Source of the DNA: Pseudomonas sp. SORT22
GTDB taxonomy: Bacteria > Pseudomonadota > Gammaproteobacteria > Pseudomonadales > Pseudomonadaceae
Length of the DNA: 64,000 nucleotides
NCBI RefSeq assembly: GCF_018417635.1
Contig: NZ_CP071007.1
Span: 2,728,501 to 2,792,500, forward strand
Reading direction: 5' to 3'
Below, in pieces: positions 28,101 to 34,987 of this stretch; the stretch's first letter is position 1; each line of letters starts with the position of its first letter. The notes below the pieces were generated by a model. That model searched no databases and was not told where the DNA came from. It was given only the letters and a program-made list of their open reading frames with translations. The translations under genes were made by a program, and so were the position numbers.

Positions 28101-28340
28101 CATGTAGAGCATGTTCTCGACCCCGGTAATCGCCTGCTCAAGCGGCGCGGCGACGGTTTCGCCGATCACTTTCGGGTTGGCGCCGGGGAAGTTGGCACGC
28201 ACCACCACGGTGGGCGGTACCACTTCCGGGTATTCGCTGATCGGCAGCTGGAACAGCGAGATGCTGCCGGCGATCAGAATCAGCAGCGACAGCACCGCGG
28301 CGAAGATCGGCCGGGTGATAAAAAACTTGGAAAAATTCAT
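25161..28340 (-). CDS. mexF: RND multidrug efflux transporter, MexF type
   Basis: A 1059-residue inner-membrane resistance-nodulation-division pump of the hydrophobe/amphiphile family (twelve helices, two large periplasmic loops). FFITRPIFAAVLSLLILIAG is the first helix, and GIVVDDAIVVVENVERN carries the paired Asp of helix 4 that drive proton coupling. The sequence pattern and gene order E-F-N fit MexF, which exports fluoroquinolones, chloramphenicol, trimethoprim and quinolone-signal precursors in P. aeruginosa. The substrate range here is inferred. 12 bases separate it from mexE. Confidence 0.95.
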   Translation of the reverse strand: MNFSKFFITRPIFAAVLSLLILIAGSISLFQLPISEYPEVVPPTVVVRANFPGANPKVIGETVAAPLEQAITGVENMLYMSSQSTADGKVTLTVTFALGTDLDNAQVQVQNRVTRTQPKLPEEVTRIGITVDKASPDLTMVVHLTSPDNRYDMLYLSNYAILNIKDELARLGGVGDVQLFGMGDYSLRVWLDPNKTASRNLTASDVVAAIREQNRQVAAGQLGAPPAPGATSFQLSVNTQGRLVSEEEFENIIIRSGADGEITRLKDIARVELGSSQYALRSLLNNQPAVAIPIFQRPGSNAIEISDEVRAKMAELKKDFPEGMDYSIVYDPTVFVRGSIEAVVHTLFEALILVVLVVILFLQTWRASIIPLVAVPVSLIGTFAVMHLFGFSLNALSLFGLVLAIGIVVDDAIVVVENVERNIGLGLKPLEATQKAMGEVTGPIIATALVLCAVFVPAAFISGLTGQFYKQFALTIAISTVISAFNSLTLSPALAAVLLKEHHAPKDRFSKVLERLLGGWLFGPFNRFFDRASHGYVGAVGRVIRSSGIALFVYGGLIIMTWLGFSSTPTGFVPAQDKQYLVAFAQLPDAASLDRTEAVIKKMSEIALKQPGVADSVAFPGLSINGFTNSPNSGIVFTPLKPFDERKDPSQSAAAIAAALNAQFADIEDAYIAIFPPPPVQGLGTIGGFRLQIEDRGNLGYEALYKETQNIIAKSHNVPELAGLFTSYQVNVPQVDAAIDREKAKTHGVAISDIFDTLQIYLGSLYANDFNRFGRTYQVNVQAEQQFRLEAEQIGQLKVRNNQGEMIPLATFIKVSDTSGPDRVMHYNGFITAEINGAAAPGYSSGQAEKAIEKLLKEELPNGMTFEWTELTYQQILAGNTALFVFPLCVLLAFLVLAAQYESWSLPLAVILIVPMTLLSAITGVILSGGDNNIFTQIGLIVLVGLACKNAILIVEFAKDKQAEGLDPLAAVLEACRLRLRPILMTSIAFIMGVVPLVFSSGAGAEMRHAMGVAVFSGMIGVTFFGLLLTPVFFVLIRRYVERSQARKAARALKLETHA

Positions 28341-28352
28341 CGGACTGATCCC

Positions 28353-29594
28353 TTAACCGCGCGGTGCCGAGGCACTGGCGAGTTTTACGCTGGGGGTGGC
28401 CACTGTTTTGCCCTGGATACTGGCTTCGAGCGCCTGACGTTGTTGGGCGAGGGCGGCGATGGTCGCGTCACTGGCCATTGGCGTGTCCTGCGGGTCGACC
28501 GGCGAGCCCGGGCGTACCCGTTGCAGGCCCTTGACGACGATGCGGTCATCCTTGCTCAGGCCGTTGCGCACGATGCGCAGGCCTTCGAGTTTCGGCCCCA
28601 GCTCGACGGCGCGGTAGGCGGCCTTGTTGTCTTTGTCCATGACCAGCACGAACTTCTTGCCAAGGTCGGTACCGACCGCTTCGTCGTTGATCAGCACCGC
28701 CGAGTAGGTGGCGCTGCCGACCAGTTTCAGGCGTGCGTACAGGCCCGGGGTGAACTGCCCGTCGCGGTTGTCGAACACCGCGCGGCCACGGATGGTGCCG
28801 GTCTTGGGGTTGACCTGGTTGTCGACGAAGTTCATCTGGCCCAGGTGCGGGTTGCCGTTTTCGTTGGACAGGCCCAGGTACACCGGGGTGCTCTGGCCGC
28901 GCTGGCCGTCGCGCGCCAGCTGGGTGTACTTGAGGTACACGCGTTCGTCGGCGTCGAAGTAGGCGTAGACCTTGTCGGTGGAGACCACGCTGGTCAGCGG
29001 CGTGACGTCAGCCGTGACGATGTTGCCGGCGGTGAACTGCGCGCGGCTGACCCGGCCGCTGATCGGCGCGGTGACGCGGGTGAAGCTTAAGTTCAGGCGC
29101 GCCAGGTCCAGTTGCGCCTGGATCGCGGCAACGCCGGCGCGGGCTTCGGCAGCGGCACTGGTGCGCGACTCGGCAAGCTCGGCGGAAATCGCGTTGCTGC
29201 TGCGCAGGCGCTCGCCGCGCTGGGCTTCGTTTTCGCTGCGGATGGCGGTGGCGCGGGCTTGTTGCAGTTGGGCTTCGAGGCGGCGGACCTCAGCCTGGAA
29301 CGGACGCGGGTCGATCTGGAACAGCAGATCGCCTTTTTTCACCTGGGCGCCTTCGGTGAAGGCCACCTGGTCGATCTGCCCGGAGACGCGCGGACGCACC
29401 TCGACGGTTTCCGGCGCCTCCAGGCGGCCGGTGAACTCGTCCCATTCGTTGATTGGTTGTTCCAGCACCTTGGCCACGCTGACCTTGGTCGCCGCCGGCG
29501 CCTGCACGGCCTCCGGGGTGCGACCGCAGGCACTCATCACCAATACAGCCAATAGAGCAAGGGGGTAACGCAAAGGTTTGAGTGACTGTTCCAT
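28353..29594 (-). CDS. mexE: RND efflux membrane-fusion lipoprotein, MexE type
   Basis: A 413-residue periplasmic adaptor. LAVLVMSACGRTPEA contains a lipobox (Cys23). The barrel-sandwich/lipoyl part is VRPRVSGQIDQVAFTEGAQVKKGDLLFQIDPRPF, an alpha-hairpin lies at about 100-165, then the beta-barrel and membrane-proximal domains. It links MexF to OprN. It is the first gene of the operon, with a MexT-like site 75-99 bases upstream of the ATG; the regulator gene itself is not in the window. Confidence 0.94.
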   Translation of the reverse strand: MEQSLKPLRYPLALLAVLVMSACGRTPEAVQAPAATKVSVAKVLEQPINEWDEFTGRLEAPETVEVRPRVSGQIDQVAFTEGAQVKKGDLLFQIDPRPFQAEVRRLEAQLQQARATAIRSENEAQRGERLRSSNAISAELAESRTSAAAEARAGVAAIQAQLDLARLNLSFTRVTAPISGRVSRAQFTAGNIVTADVTPLTSVVSTDKVYAYFDADERVYLKYTQLARDGQRGQSTPVYLGLSNENGNPHLGQMNFVDNQVNPKTGTIRGRAVFDNRDGQFTPGLYARLKLVGSATYSAVLINDEAVGTDLGKKFVLVMDKDNKAAYRAVELGPKLEGLRIVRNGLSKDDRIVVKGLQRVRPGSPVDPQDTPMASDATIAALAQQRQALEASIQGKTVATPSVKLASASAPRG

Positions 29595-29668
29595 GGGGAG
29601 TCCGCCAATTTATTGATAGTGGGCGGATTCTGCGATTTGAAACTATCAACGACGAATCGAATGGGGCG

Positions 29669-29693
29669 AAGGTTATTATCATTGGGAATGATA
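29669..29693 (-). promoter_or_regulatory. Candidate LysR-type (MexT-like) operator upstream of mexE
   Basis: On the minus strand ATCA-N5-AATGAT-N4-ACC follows the published MexT pattern ATCA-N5-GTCGAT-N4-ACYAT in its outer parts. It contains the general LysR T-N11-A dyad within the 17-base palindrome TATCATT-CCC-AATGATA. A Fur reading of the same bases gives only about 12 of 19 matches. Confidence 0.55.
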
Positions 29694-29719
29694 TGAGGGC
29701 ATCTGGCCCGCGATTGAAA

Positions 29720-31039
29720 TTACAGCGACCGCAAAAACGCCCGCAACGCCCGGCGGTCATCGGCCACCAGCGCCTTGAAGCGCTCGCGCGCCACTTGCGC
29801 TTCCCCGCCATGCCACAACACCGCCTCCTCAAGCGTACGCGCCCGGCCATCATGCAGGTACCCGGCACCGGGGTTGATCCGTTCGAGCAAGCCCAGGCCC
29901 CACAGTGGCGGGGTGCGCCACTCGCGGCCGGTGGCCAGGTAATCGTCACGGCCATCGGCCAGGTCCGGGCCCATGTCATGCAGCAACAGGTCGCTGTAAG
30001 GCTCGATCTGCCGCGCTGACAACAGCGGGTAGAGCGGATGCTGGCCCGTGCTCAGGTGCGGACGGTGGCATTGGGCGCATCCAGCCTGGCTGAACAACTG
30101 TTCGCCACGCTGCACCTCGGGCTTGCTCCGGTCGCGGCGCGGCGGTGGCGCCAGGTGGGCCAGGTAGAAGTGCAGGTCGCCCAGCTGCACGGCATCGAGC
30201 TCCGGTTCGCCGCCGCTGGCAGCCTGGCGACAGGCCGTTTGCAACGGCGTGCAGTTTTGTTGGGGATACAGTGGCGAAGTGATCCCCAGGTCACCGTGCA
30301 TGGCGCCGGCAATCTGCTGACGCAGGTCCGGCTGGTTGGCTTTGAGGCCAAAGCGCCCGGGCTCAAGGCGCTGGCGTTCGACGCTCCATACCTGGTTGAC
30401 GCGGCCCTTGACGCCATCGGGCTTGGGCGCGTCGGCCAGTGCCTGCAGGGTGCTGGCCTCGATGGCTTCGAGCAGGCCCAGGCCGAACACCGGCGAGCCG
30501 ACCCGCATCGAGGTGCGCACGTTACCCAACGGGCCGTAGGCCAGTTCGCTGAAGCTCAGGCGCGGCGAACGCAGGCCGATGCGTTCGCCATCGGTCAGGG
30601 TGACCCATTGCTCTTGCCAGCGCACTTGCGCCCGACCTTCAGCGGCCACGCCGGGAACAGCCGATTCGCTGAGCTGATCACCATAGACCGGATGCGCCAG
30701 CGGTCCGCCGTGGGCATCGTGCCCGGGTAGCGACAGGCGCACCAGCATCGTGCGCAGCGGTTGCTGTTCACTGGCAGGTGCCTGCCCGCGACCATTCTTG
30801 GGGTGGCAGGCAATGCAGCTGATGCGGTTGTACAGCGGCCCCAGGCCATCGACCGCTTCGTCCCGCGAAGGCGCCACCACCCAGGCCTGGCGGAACAGGC
30901 TGCGGCCGTGAAAGAAACGCTCCAGCTGCTGCGCATCGTCCAGCCCCGGCAAGGGCTGGGCGAAGGCTTCACGGCTGACGGCGGCGCTGGCGGGCGTGCT
31001 CAGCAGCGTGGCGAGCAGCAAGCAGATAGCGCGCTTCAC
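29720..31039 (-). CDS. Periplasmic di-haem c-type cytochrome (DUF1111/di-haem oxidoreductase family)
   Basis: A 439-residue exported protein with signal peptide MKRAICLLLATLLSTPASA. It has two haem-binding motifs, CIACH (Cys75-Cys78-His79) and CAQCH (about residue 320), in the arrangement of the di-haem oxidoreductase (DUF1111) family, distantly like cytochrome-c peroxidases. In Pseudomonas other members sit by Fur-regulated imelysin-type iron-uptake genes, which suggests a redox role in metal acquisition. Here it is third in an operon after a TonB-dependent receptor and a binding protein (4-base overlap). The electron partner is unknown. Confidence 0.85.
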   Translation of the reverse strand: MKRAICLLLATLLSTPASAAVSREAFAQPLPGLDDAQQLERFFHGRSLFRQAWVVAPSRDEAVDGLGPLYNRISCIACHPKNGRGQAPASEQQPLRTMLVRLSLPGHDAHGGPLAHPVYGDQLSESAVPGVAAEGRAQVRWQEQWVTLTDGERIGLRSPRLSFSELAYGPLGNVRTSMRVGSPVFGLGLLEAIEASTLQALADAPKPDGVKGRVNQVWSVERQRLEPGRFGLKANQPDLRQQIAGAMHGDLGITSPLYPQQNCTPLQTACRQAASGGEPELDAVQLGDLHFYLAHLAPPPRRDRSKPEVQRGEQLFSQAGCAQCHRPHLSTGQHPLYPLLSARQIEPYSDLLLHDMGPDLADGRDDYLATGREWRTPPLWGLGLLERINPGAGYLHDGRARTLEEAVLWHGGEAQVARERFKALVADDRRALRAFLRSL

Positions 31040-32337
31040 AGGCCCATGGCCGACAGCAGGCGCTCGGCTTGCGCCTGTTGCCGGGCGCTATGGAACTGCC
31101 AGGCGATTTCCTCGCGGCCGAGGGCATCCCGGTCGCTCGCGGGCTGGCGCTGCATGCCATGGTCCTGGCGCTGGGCAAACAGTGCCAGCAACGGCGCCGA
31201 CGCCGCTTGCTCTTCGTCGATAGGCGGCACGCTGAGAAACTCGCGCACCGCGGTCAGGTCGCGGCCCTGGGCTTCACCGGCATGCACCCGCGCCCACAAC
31301 ACGGCGAGGCGTTCATGGGGTTGGCCGAGCCATTGCTCGAACAGCGAGGTGATCAGCGCCAGGCGTTCGCGCGAGCTGTCGTCGGTGTAGGCATAGGCGC
31401 CCTGGCGGGCGGCGGCGAAGGGGTCGTGATAGCCCGCCGGCAAGTCGGCATAAATGCTGGGGCGCACCGGCAACTTGCGAATGTCCGGGTCGGCCAGCAG
31501 GCGTTGCCCTTCAGGCGACAACACGAAGCGCACGAAGGCCCGCGCTCCCTCGACCTGCCTGGCCTGGCGAGGGATGGCGATATGCGCCGGGTTGAGCCCG
31601 CCGTGGGCCGGGTAGACAAACTCGACCGCTTCGCCGTTACTCACCGCCGAAGCCACGAAAAAGTCGATCGACACACCCACTGCCGAACGCCCGCTGGCGA
31701 CCTCGTCACTGACCAGGGTGCCACCGCGACTGACCAGCCGCGATTGCCCGGCGAGCTCGCTCCACAGCGCCCAGCCTTGATCCCAGCCGTAGGCCTGCAA
31801 AACGATATCCAGCAGCACTGGGGCAAAGCCGACGTGCGCAGGGTCGGGCAAGGCGATGCGCCCGCGCAGGCGGGCATCGAGCAGGTCCGGCCAGTCTTGC
31901 GGGGCAGGCATGTTCAGCTTGGCCAGTTCTTCCGGGTTAATGGCAAAGCCGTAACCGGCAAGCTCCGTGGCCTGGTAGCGCGCCGCGCGATCGCGCAGGG
32001 CGATGCCGCCAATGCGCGGCGGCAAACCGTCCAGCTCGACCCCTAGCGGCTGCCAGCCGGCGTCCTGGGCCAGACGCTTGAAGTTGCCCGGTGACGGCGC
32101 CCAGTAGACATCGACCCCGCCCTGATCGGCCTGACGCAGATAGGGCAGGGCATCGAAGCCCTGGCGCCAGAGGATCTGCAGGCGATAATCAGGGTTGGCG
32201 CGCTCGAAGGCCTCTTCGAAGCGCGTCATCATCTCCTCGGGGTAGCTGGTCAACACCACCACCGGCTGCGGCGCGCCCGCCCGGGCACTGGCTGCGCCCA
32301 GCAGCAGCGCCAGCAGCCAGGCCTTAGAGCGGCACAT
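31036..32337 (-). CDS. Periplasmic substrate-binding protein (iron/anion type), no permease nearby
   Basis: A 433-residue exported protein (signal peptide CRSKAWLLALLLGAASARA) of the AfuA/FbpA-like class II binding-protein fold: PVVVLTSYPEEMMTRFEEAFERA, then VDVYWAPSPGNFKRLAQ and GRIALPDPAHVGFAPVLLDIV. It is about 90 residues longer than usual, with a charged C-terminal tail (LLALFAQRQDHGMQRQ onward). No ABC permease or ATPase gene adjoins it. ATG 32337 is chosen because it begins the signal peptide; it overlaps the receptor gene by 14 bases. The ModE boxes before the operon suggest a molybdate- or oxoanion-related ligand, a fold-compatible but unproved idea. Confidence 0.83.
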   Translation of the reverse strand: MCRSKAWLLALLLGAASARAGAPQPVVVLTSYPEEMMTRFEEAFERANPDYRLQILWRQGFDALPYLRQADQGGVDVYWAPSPGNFKRLAQDAGWQPLGVELDGLPPRIGGIALRDRAARYQATELAGYGFAINPEELAKLNMPAPQDWPDLLDARLRGRIALPDPAHVGFAPVLLDIVLQAYGWDQGWALWSELAGQSRLVSRGGTLVSDEVASGRSAVGVSIDFFVASAVSNGEAVEFVYPAHGGLNPAHIAIPRQARQVEGARAFVRFVLSPEGQRLLADPDIRKLPVRPSIYADLPAGYHDPFAAARQGAYAYTDDSSRERLALITSLFEQWLGQPHERLAVLWARVHAGEAQGRDLTAVREFLSVPPIDEEQAASAPLLALFAQRQDHGMQRQPASDRDALGREEIAWQFHSARQQAQAERLLSAMGL

Positions 32338-34366
32338 TGAACTGTACGAAGTAGCTGCGGCCAATTTCCGGGTACCCCTCGCTGTATTCATAAAGGCGAT
32401 CGAACAGGTTGCGGATGCCCGCTTCGATGCGCACGTCATTGCTCAAGCGATAGCCGCTTTTGAGGTTGTACAGCGCATAGCCGCCGCTCATCTGGCTGCC
32501 ATCGGACATGTTGTAACGCCGCGAAGCGGCTTCGACGCTGGCGGTGTGGCGCCAGGCGTCGAGGTTCAGGCTGGCCGAGGCGAACAGGTTGTGGCGCGGT
32601 GTATCGATCGGGCGCAGCTCGGGATTGCTGCGGTTTTCACGATCGAGGTAGGTGTAGCTGGTGTTGAATTCCCAGTTGCCCAGATCGCCGCGCAGGCCCA
32701 GTTCGACGCCCTGGTTACGCGCCTTGGCGATGTTCTGGTATTGGCCGCAGGGCGCTGCGCAACCGGCGACCGGGGCGACGGTGACCTGCTGGATGGAGTC
32801 TTCGATGTTGCTGACGAACAGCGCCGTGTCGAGGGTCCATTGGCGGCTGATCGCGCCGCTGTAGCCCAGCTCGTAGTGGGTGGCGCGTTCGGACTTCAGA
32901 TCGGGGCTGGGGATCACCGTGCCAAAGCGGGTCGAGTAGCGGTCCTTGATGGTTGCAAAGCGGCTCTTGCGCGCCACGGTCAGGCGCACCTGGCCGTTGT
33001 GGTCGATGTCCAGCAAGGGGCCTGTGTTGATGAACAGGCCCAACTGGCTGTTGACCGCATCGTCGCTGCCGGTCGGCTCGTCATACAGGGTCTTGACCCG
33101 GGGCGAGGCGGCGCTGGTACCGAAGTTTTCGGCCTCAAGGCTCTTGCGGTAGTTGTACGACACCCCGCCGACCACGCTGAGGATGTCGTTCAGGCGCAGG
33201 GTATCTTCCAGGGCGATGGACTGGGTCTGGTCGCGAAAGTGGGTTTGCGGGTCGCTGCCATCGCGCGAGCGGTGCACGTCTTCCTTGAAGTGATAAGCAA
33301 TGCCCAGGCGGTTGCCGGTGCTCAGGGCCAGGTCGCCTTCGACCGAGAAGCCGGTGGACTCGTCATCGTATTTGCTCGGGAACCCCGGCTGCATCGCGCC
33401 ATGGATACCGTTGTTGTAGACAAAGCTTTCCAGCGAGTTCTTGAAGGTGTCGCGGAACACCCGGGTCTTCAGGCCGTGCTCGCCGAAGCGGGTGTTGGTG
33501 GCCAGGAACAGGCTGGTCTTGTCCCACTGCGGCCACTCCCACCAGCGCTTGCGCTGGCCGCTGGCGGGCAGGTCGCCGGCGTAGGGCGGCTGGCCCTTGC
33601 GGCCTTCCTGCTGGACATAACCGAGCACGTACTCGTCGGTATCGTTGGGGGTGAAGCCGAGCTTGAAGCTGAACTTGCCGTCGCGCTTGTTACTGTTTTC
33701 CCGACGGCCCTTGCCTTGCTGGTTGTTGGTTGGCTCGAAGTCGTCGGGCAGCATCGTGTAGTCATAGTCGACATACGATACGCCACCCTGCATCCACCAG
33801 TTGCCCTGGTTGGAACCCAGGTTGGCGTAGCTGCGATAGGCGTTGACGTTGCCGTGGTCGGTCAGCTCCAGGCCGCCACCGACTTCACCTTCGAAGGTTT
33901 CGGTGGGCCGCCGGGTGATCAGGTTGATCGCCCCGCCCAGGGTATTGGGGCCGTACAGCAGCGAGGCGAAACCCTTGGCCACTTCGATGCGCGACAGGTC
34001 GTAGGTGGTGAAACGTCCCAGGTCGATGTTGCCGTCATAGGGCACATAGGTGGGAATGCCGTCGATATACACCGGCACCTGCAGGCGGTCAAAACCGCGC
34101 ACGTACACCACCTGCTCGGCGCGCCCGCCCATGTAGGCGAGGTTCACCCCAGGCGCCAGGGCCAGGGCGCGGTCGACGGTCTCGCGGTCATGCAGGCGCA
34201 TGTCTTCGAGCTCGACGACGCTGCTGCCGGTGGCGAGCGCCTCATCCTGCGGGGCCCAAATCTGGATTTCACCGAGGCTGAAGGTTTTCTTCTGCTCGGC
34301 CACGGCAGCCTCGGCGCTGATGGCGGCCAGGGCGAGCAGCAGGGTACGGGGGGCGAACGGGGTCAT
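32324..34366 (-). CDS. TonB-dependent outer-membrane receptor of a ModE-box operon
   Basis: A 680-residue receptor with signal peptide (MTPFAPRTLLLALAAISAEAAVA). The plug runs to about residue 170 (VDRALALAPGVNLAYMGGR, VYVRGFDRLQVPVYIDGIP, SLLYGPNTLGGAINLITRRP). A 22-strand-type barrel follows and ends in SYFVQFNVPL, with Leu instead of the usual terminal Phe. It should import a metal complex or other nutrient using TonB energy. AAGGAG lies 4 bases before the ATG. The promoter has two ModE-type palindromes and no Fur box, unlike the fptA receptor in this window. The ligand is unknown; a molybdenum or tungsten complex is the inference. Confidence 0.9.
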   Translation of the reverse strand: MTPFAPRTLLLALAAISAEAAVAEQKKTFSLGEIQIWAPQDEALATGSSVVELEDMRLHDRETVDRALALAPGVNLAYMGGRAEQVVYVRGFDRLQVPVYIDGIPTYVPYDGNIDLGRFTTYDLSRIEVAKGFASLLYGPNTLGGAINLITRRPTETFEGEVGGGLELTDHGNVNAYRSYANLGSNQGNWWMQGGVSYVDYDYTMLPDDFEPTNNQQGKGRRENSNKRDGKFSFKLGFTPNDTDEYVLGYVQQEGRKGQPPYAGDLPASGQRKRWWEWPQWDKTSLFLATNTRFGEHGLKTRVFRDTFKNSLESFVYNNGIHGAMQPGFPSKYDDESTGFSVEGDLALSTGNRLGIAYHFKEDVHRSRDGSDPQTHFRDQTQSIALEDTLRLNDILSVVGGVSYNYRKSLEAENFGTSAASPRVKTLYDEPTGSDDAVNSQLGLFINTGPLLDIDHNGQVRLTVARKSRFATIKDRYSTRFGTVIPSPDLKSERATHYELGYSGAISRQWTLDTALFVSNIEDSIQQVTVAPVAGCAAPCGQYQNIAKARNQGVELGLRGDLGNWEFNTSYTYLDRENRSNPELRPIDTPRHNLFASASLNLDAWRHTASVEAASRRYNMSDGSQMSGGYALYNLKSGYRLSNDVRIEAGIRNLFDRLYEYSEGYPEIGRSYFVQFNVPL

Positions 34367-34383
34367 GACGCTCCTTGGTCGGT

Positions 34384-34411
34384 ATCGTTATATATTATTT
34401 TATATAGCGCG
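34384..34411 (-). promoter_or_regulatory. ModE-type molybdate operator 1 (proximal)
   Basis: Read on the minus strand it is CGCTATATA, six bases, then TATATAACGAT. This matches the E. coli ModE consensus ATCGCTATATA-N6-TATATAACGAT at 20 of 22 defined bases. It ends 17 bases before the receptor ATG, close to or over the promoter and ribosome site, where a molybdate-loaded repressor would block expression. Confidence 0.8.
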
Positions 34412-34523
34412 TGGCGCAAAACGACCGACAGCTCCCTCCCCGGAGCCGTCTGATCGCATCGATCAAGCGGGTACGCGCAACGGCAGAACGCCGCCGATAC
34501 TAGAGCCAGGCGAGCAAGTTGAC

Positions 34524-34551
34524 AACGCTATATAAGAATTTATATAGCGTA
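34524..34551. promoter_or_regulatory. ModE-type molybdate operator 2 (distal)
   Basis: The core CGCTATATA-N6-TATATAGCG (34526-34549) is a perfect palindrome; against the 22-base ModE consensus it matches 18. It is 140 bases from operator 1 and 17 bases past the small lipoprotein gene. Two spaced sites could allow looping or cooperative binding. Confidence 0.7.
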
Positions 34552-34566
34552 TGGCTTACATGCGGA

Positions 34567-34842
34567 TCAGCGTTTGCACTCGGCCAGCACCACCTTGCAG
34601 GTCCTGGGCTGGCCGCCGGAGCGCCCGGCGTAGCGGATGCAGTTGTTCATGGATTTCTGCCGGGCGATCTGCAAGGTCGGGCCCCACGCCAGGCCGCCTT
34701 CGCCGGCTGTGGGCACGGCTTTGGCGTGGCAGTTGGAACCGGCGTTGGCGGCCAGGTATTTGGCCTTGGGTTTGCTCGAGCAACCGGCCGTGAGTGCCAG
34801 GCAGAGGGCGAGCAGGCAGGTGGTGAAGAGGGTAGTGTTCAT
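34567..34842 (-). CDS. Small Cys-rich lipoprotein, function unknown
   Basis: A 91-residue protein with lipoprotein signal LLALCLALTAGC (lipid-anchor Cys21). The mature part has four more Cys (SNCHAK, NNCIRYAG, RTCKVV, LAECKR) that could form two disulfides in the periplasm. I do not recognise a family. It lies just upstream of the ModE-box operon in the same direction, but the boxes fall between it and the receptor gene, so it is probably transcribed separately. It is also downstream of the convergently facing pyochelin pchDCBA operon end, 145 bases away, on the same strand. Confidence 0.7.
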   Translation of the reverse strand: MNTTLFTTCLLALCLALTAGCSSKPKAKYLAANAGSNCHAKAVPTAGEGGLAWGPTLQIARQKSMNNCIRYAGRSGGQPRTCKVVLAECKR

Positions 34843-34987
34843 GTCAGAGGCAGTCCGGATCGCCGAAGGGGGCTGTGCCCGGGTTGGCTACCGGTCAACT
34901 CAATTATAGGTTCTTGGCGCAAACCGGGGAAATTGATCCTTGGGTTTGGACGTTGGGGCAGCGGGCTTATCCCAACCCCAACCGCAC

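Noticed and set aside
25167..29090. A 1307-codon open frame antisense to mexF and mexE
   Set aside because: GC-rich codon use leaves the opposite strand open; the translation is low-complexity (Gln/His/Arg-rich) without family motifs, while the minus strand encodes clear MexF and MexE.
29669..29693. Palindrome before mexE as a Fur box
   Set aside because: Only about 12 of 19 consensus matches, against a good LysR T-N11-A and MexT-like pattern.
34384..34551. The two AT-rich palindromes as Zur or Fur boxes
   Set aside because: The Zur core GTTATA-N-TATAAC has one central base, not six plus AT repeats, and Fur hexamers (GATAAT) are missing; CG-TATATA-N6-TATATA-CG is the ModE form.
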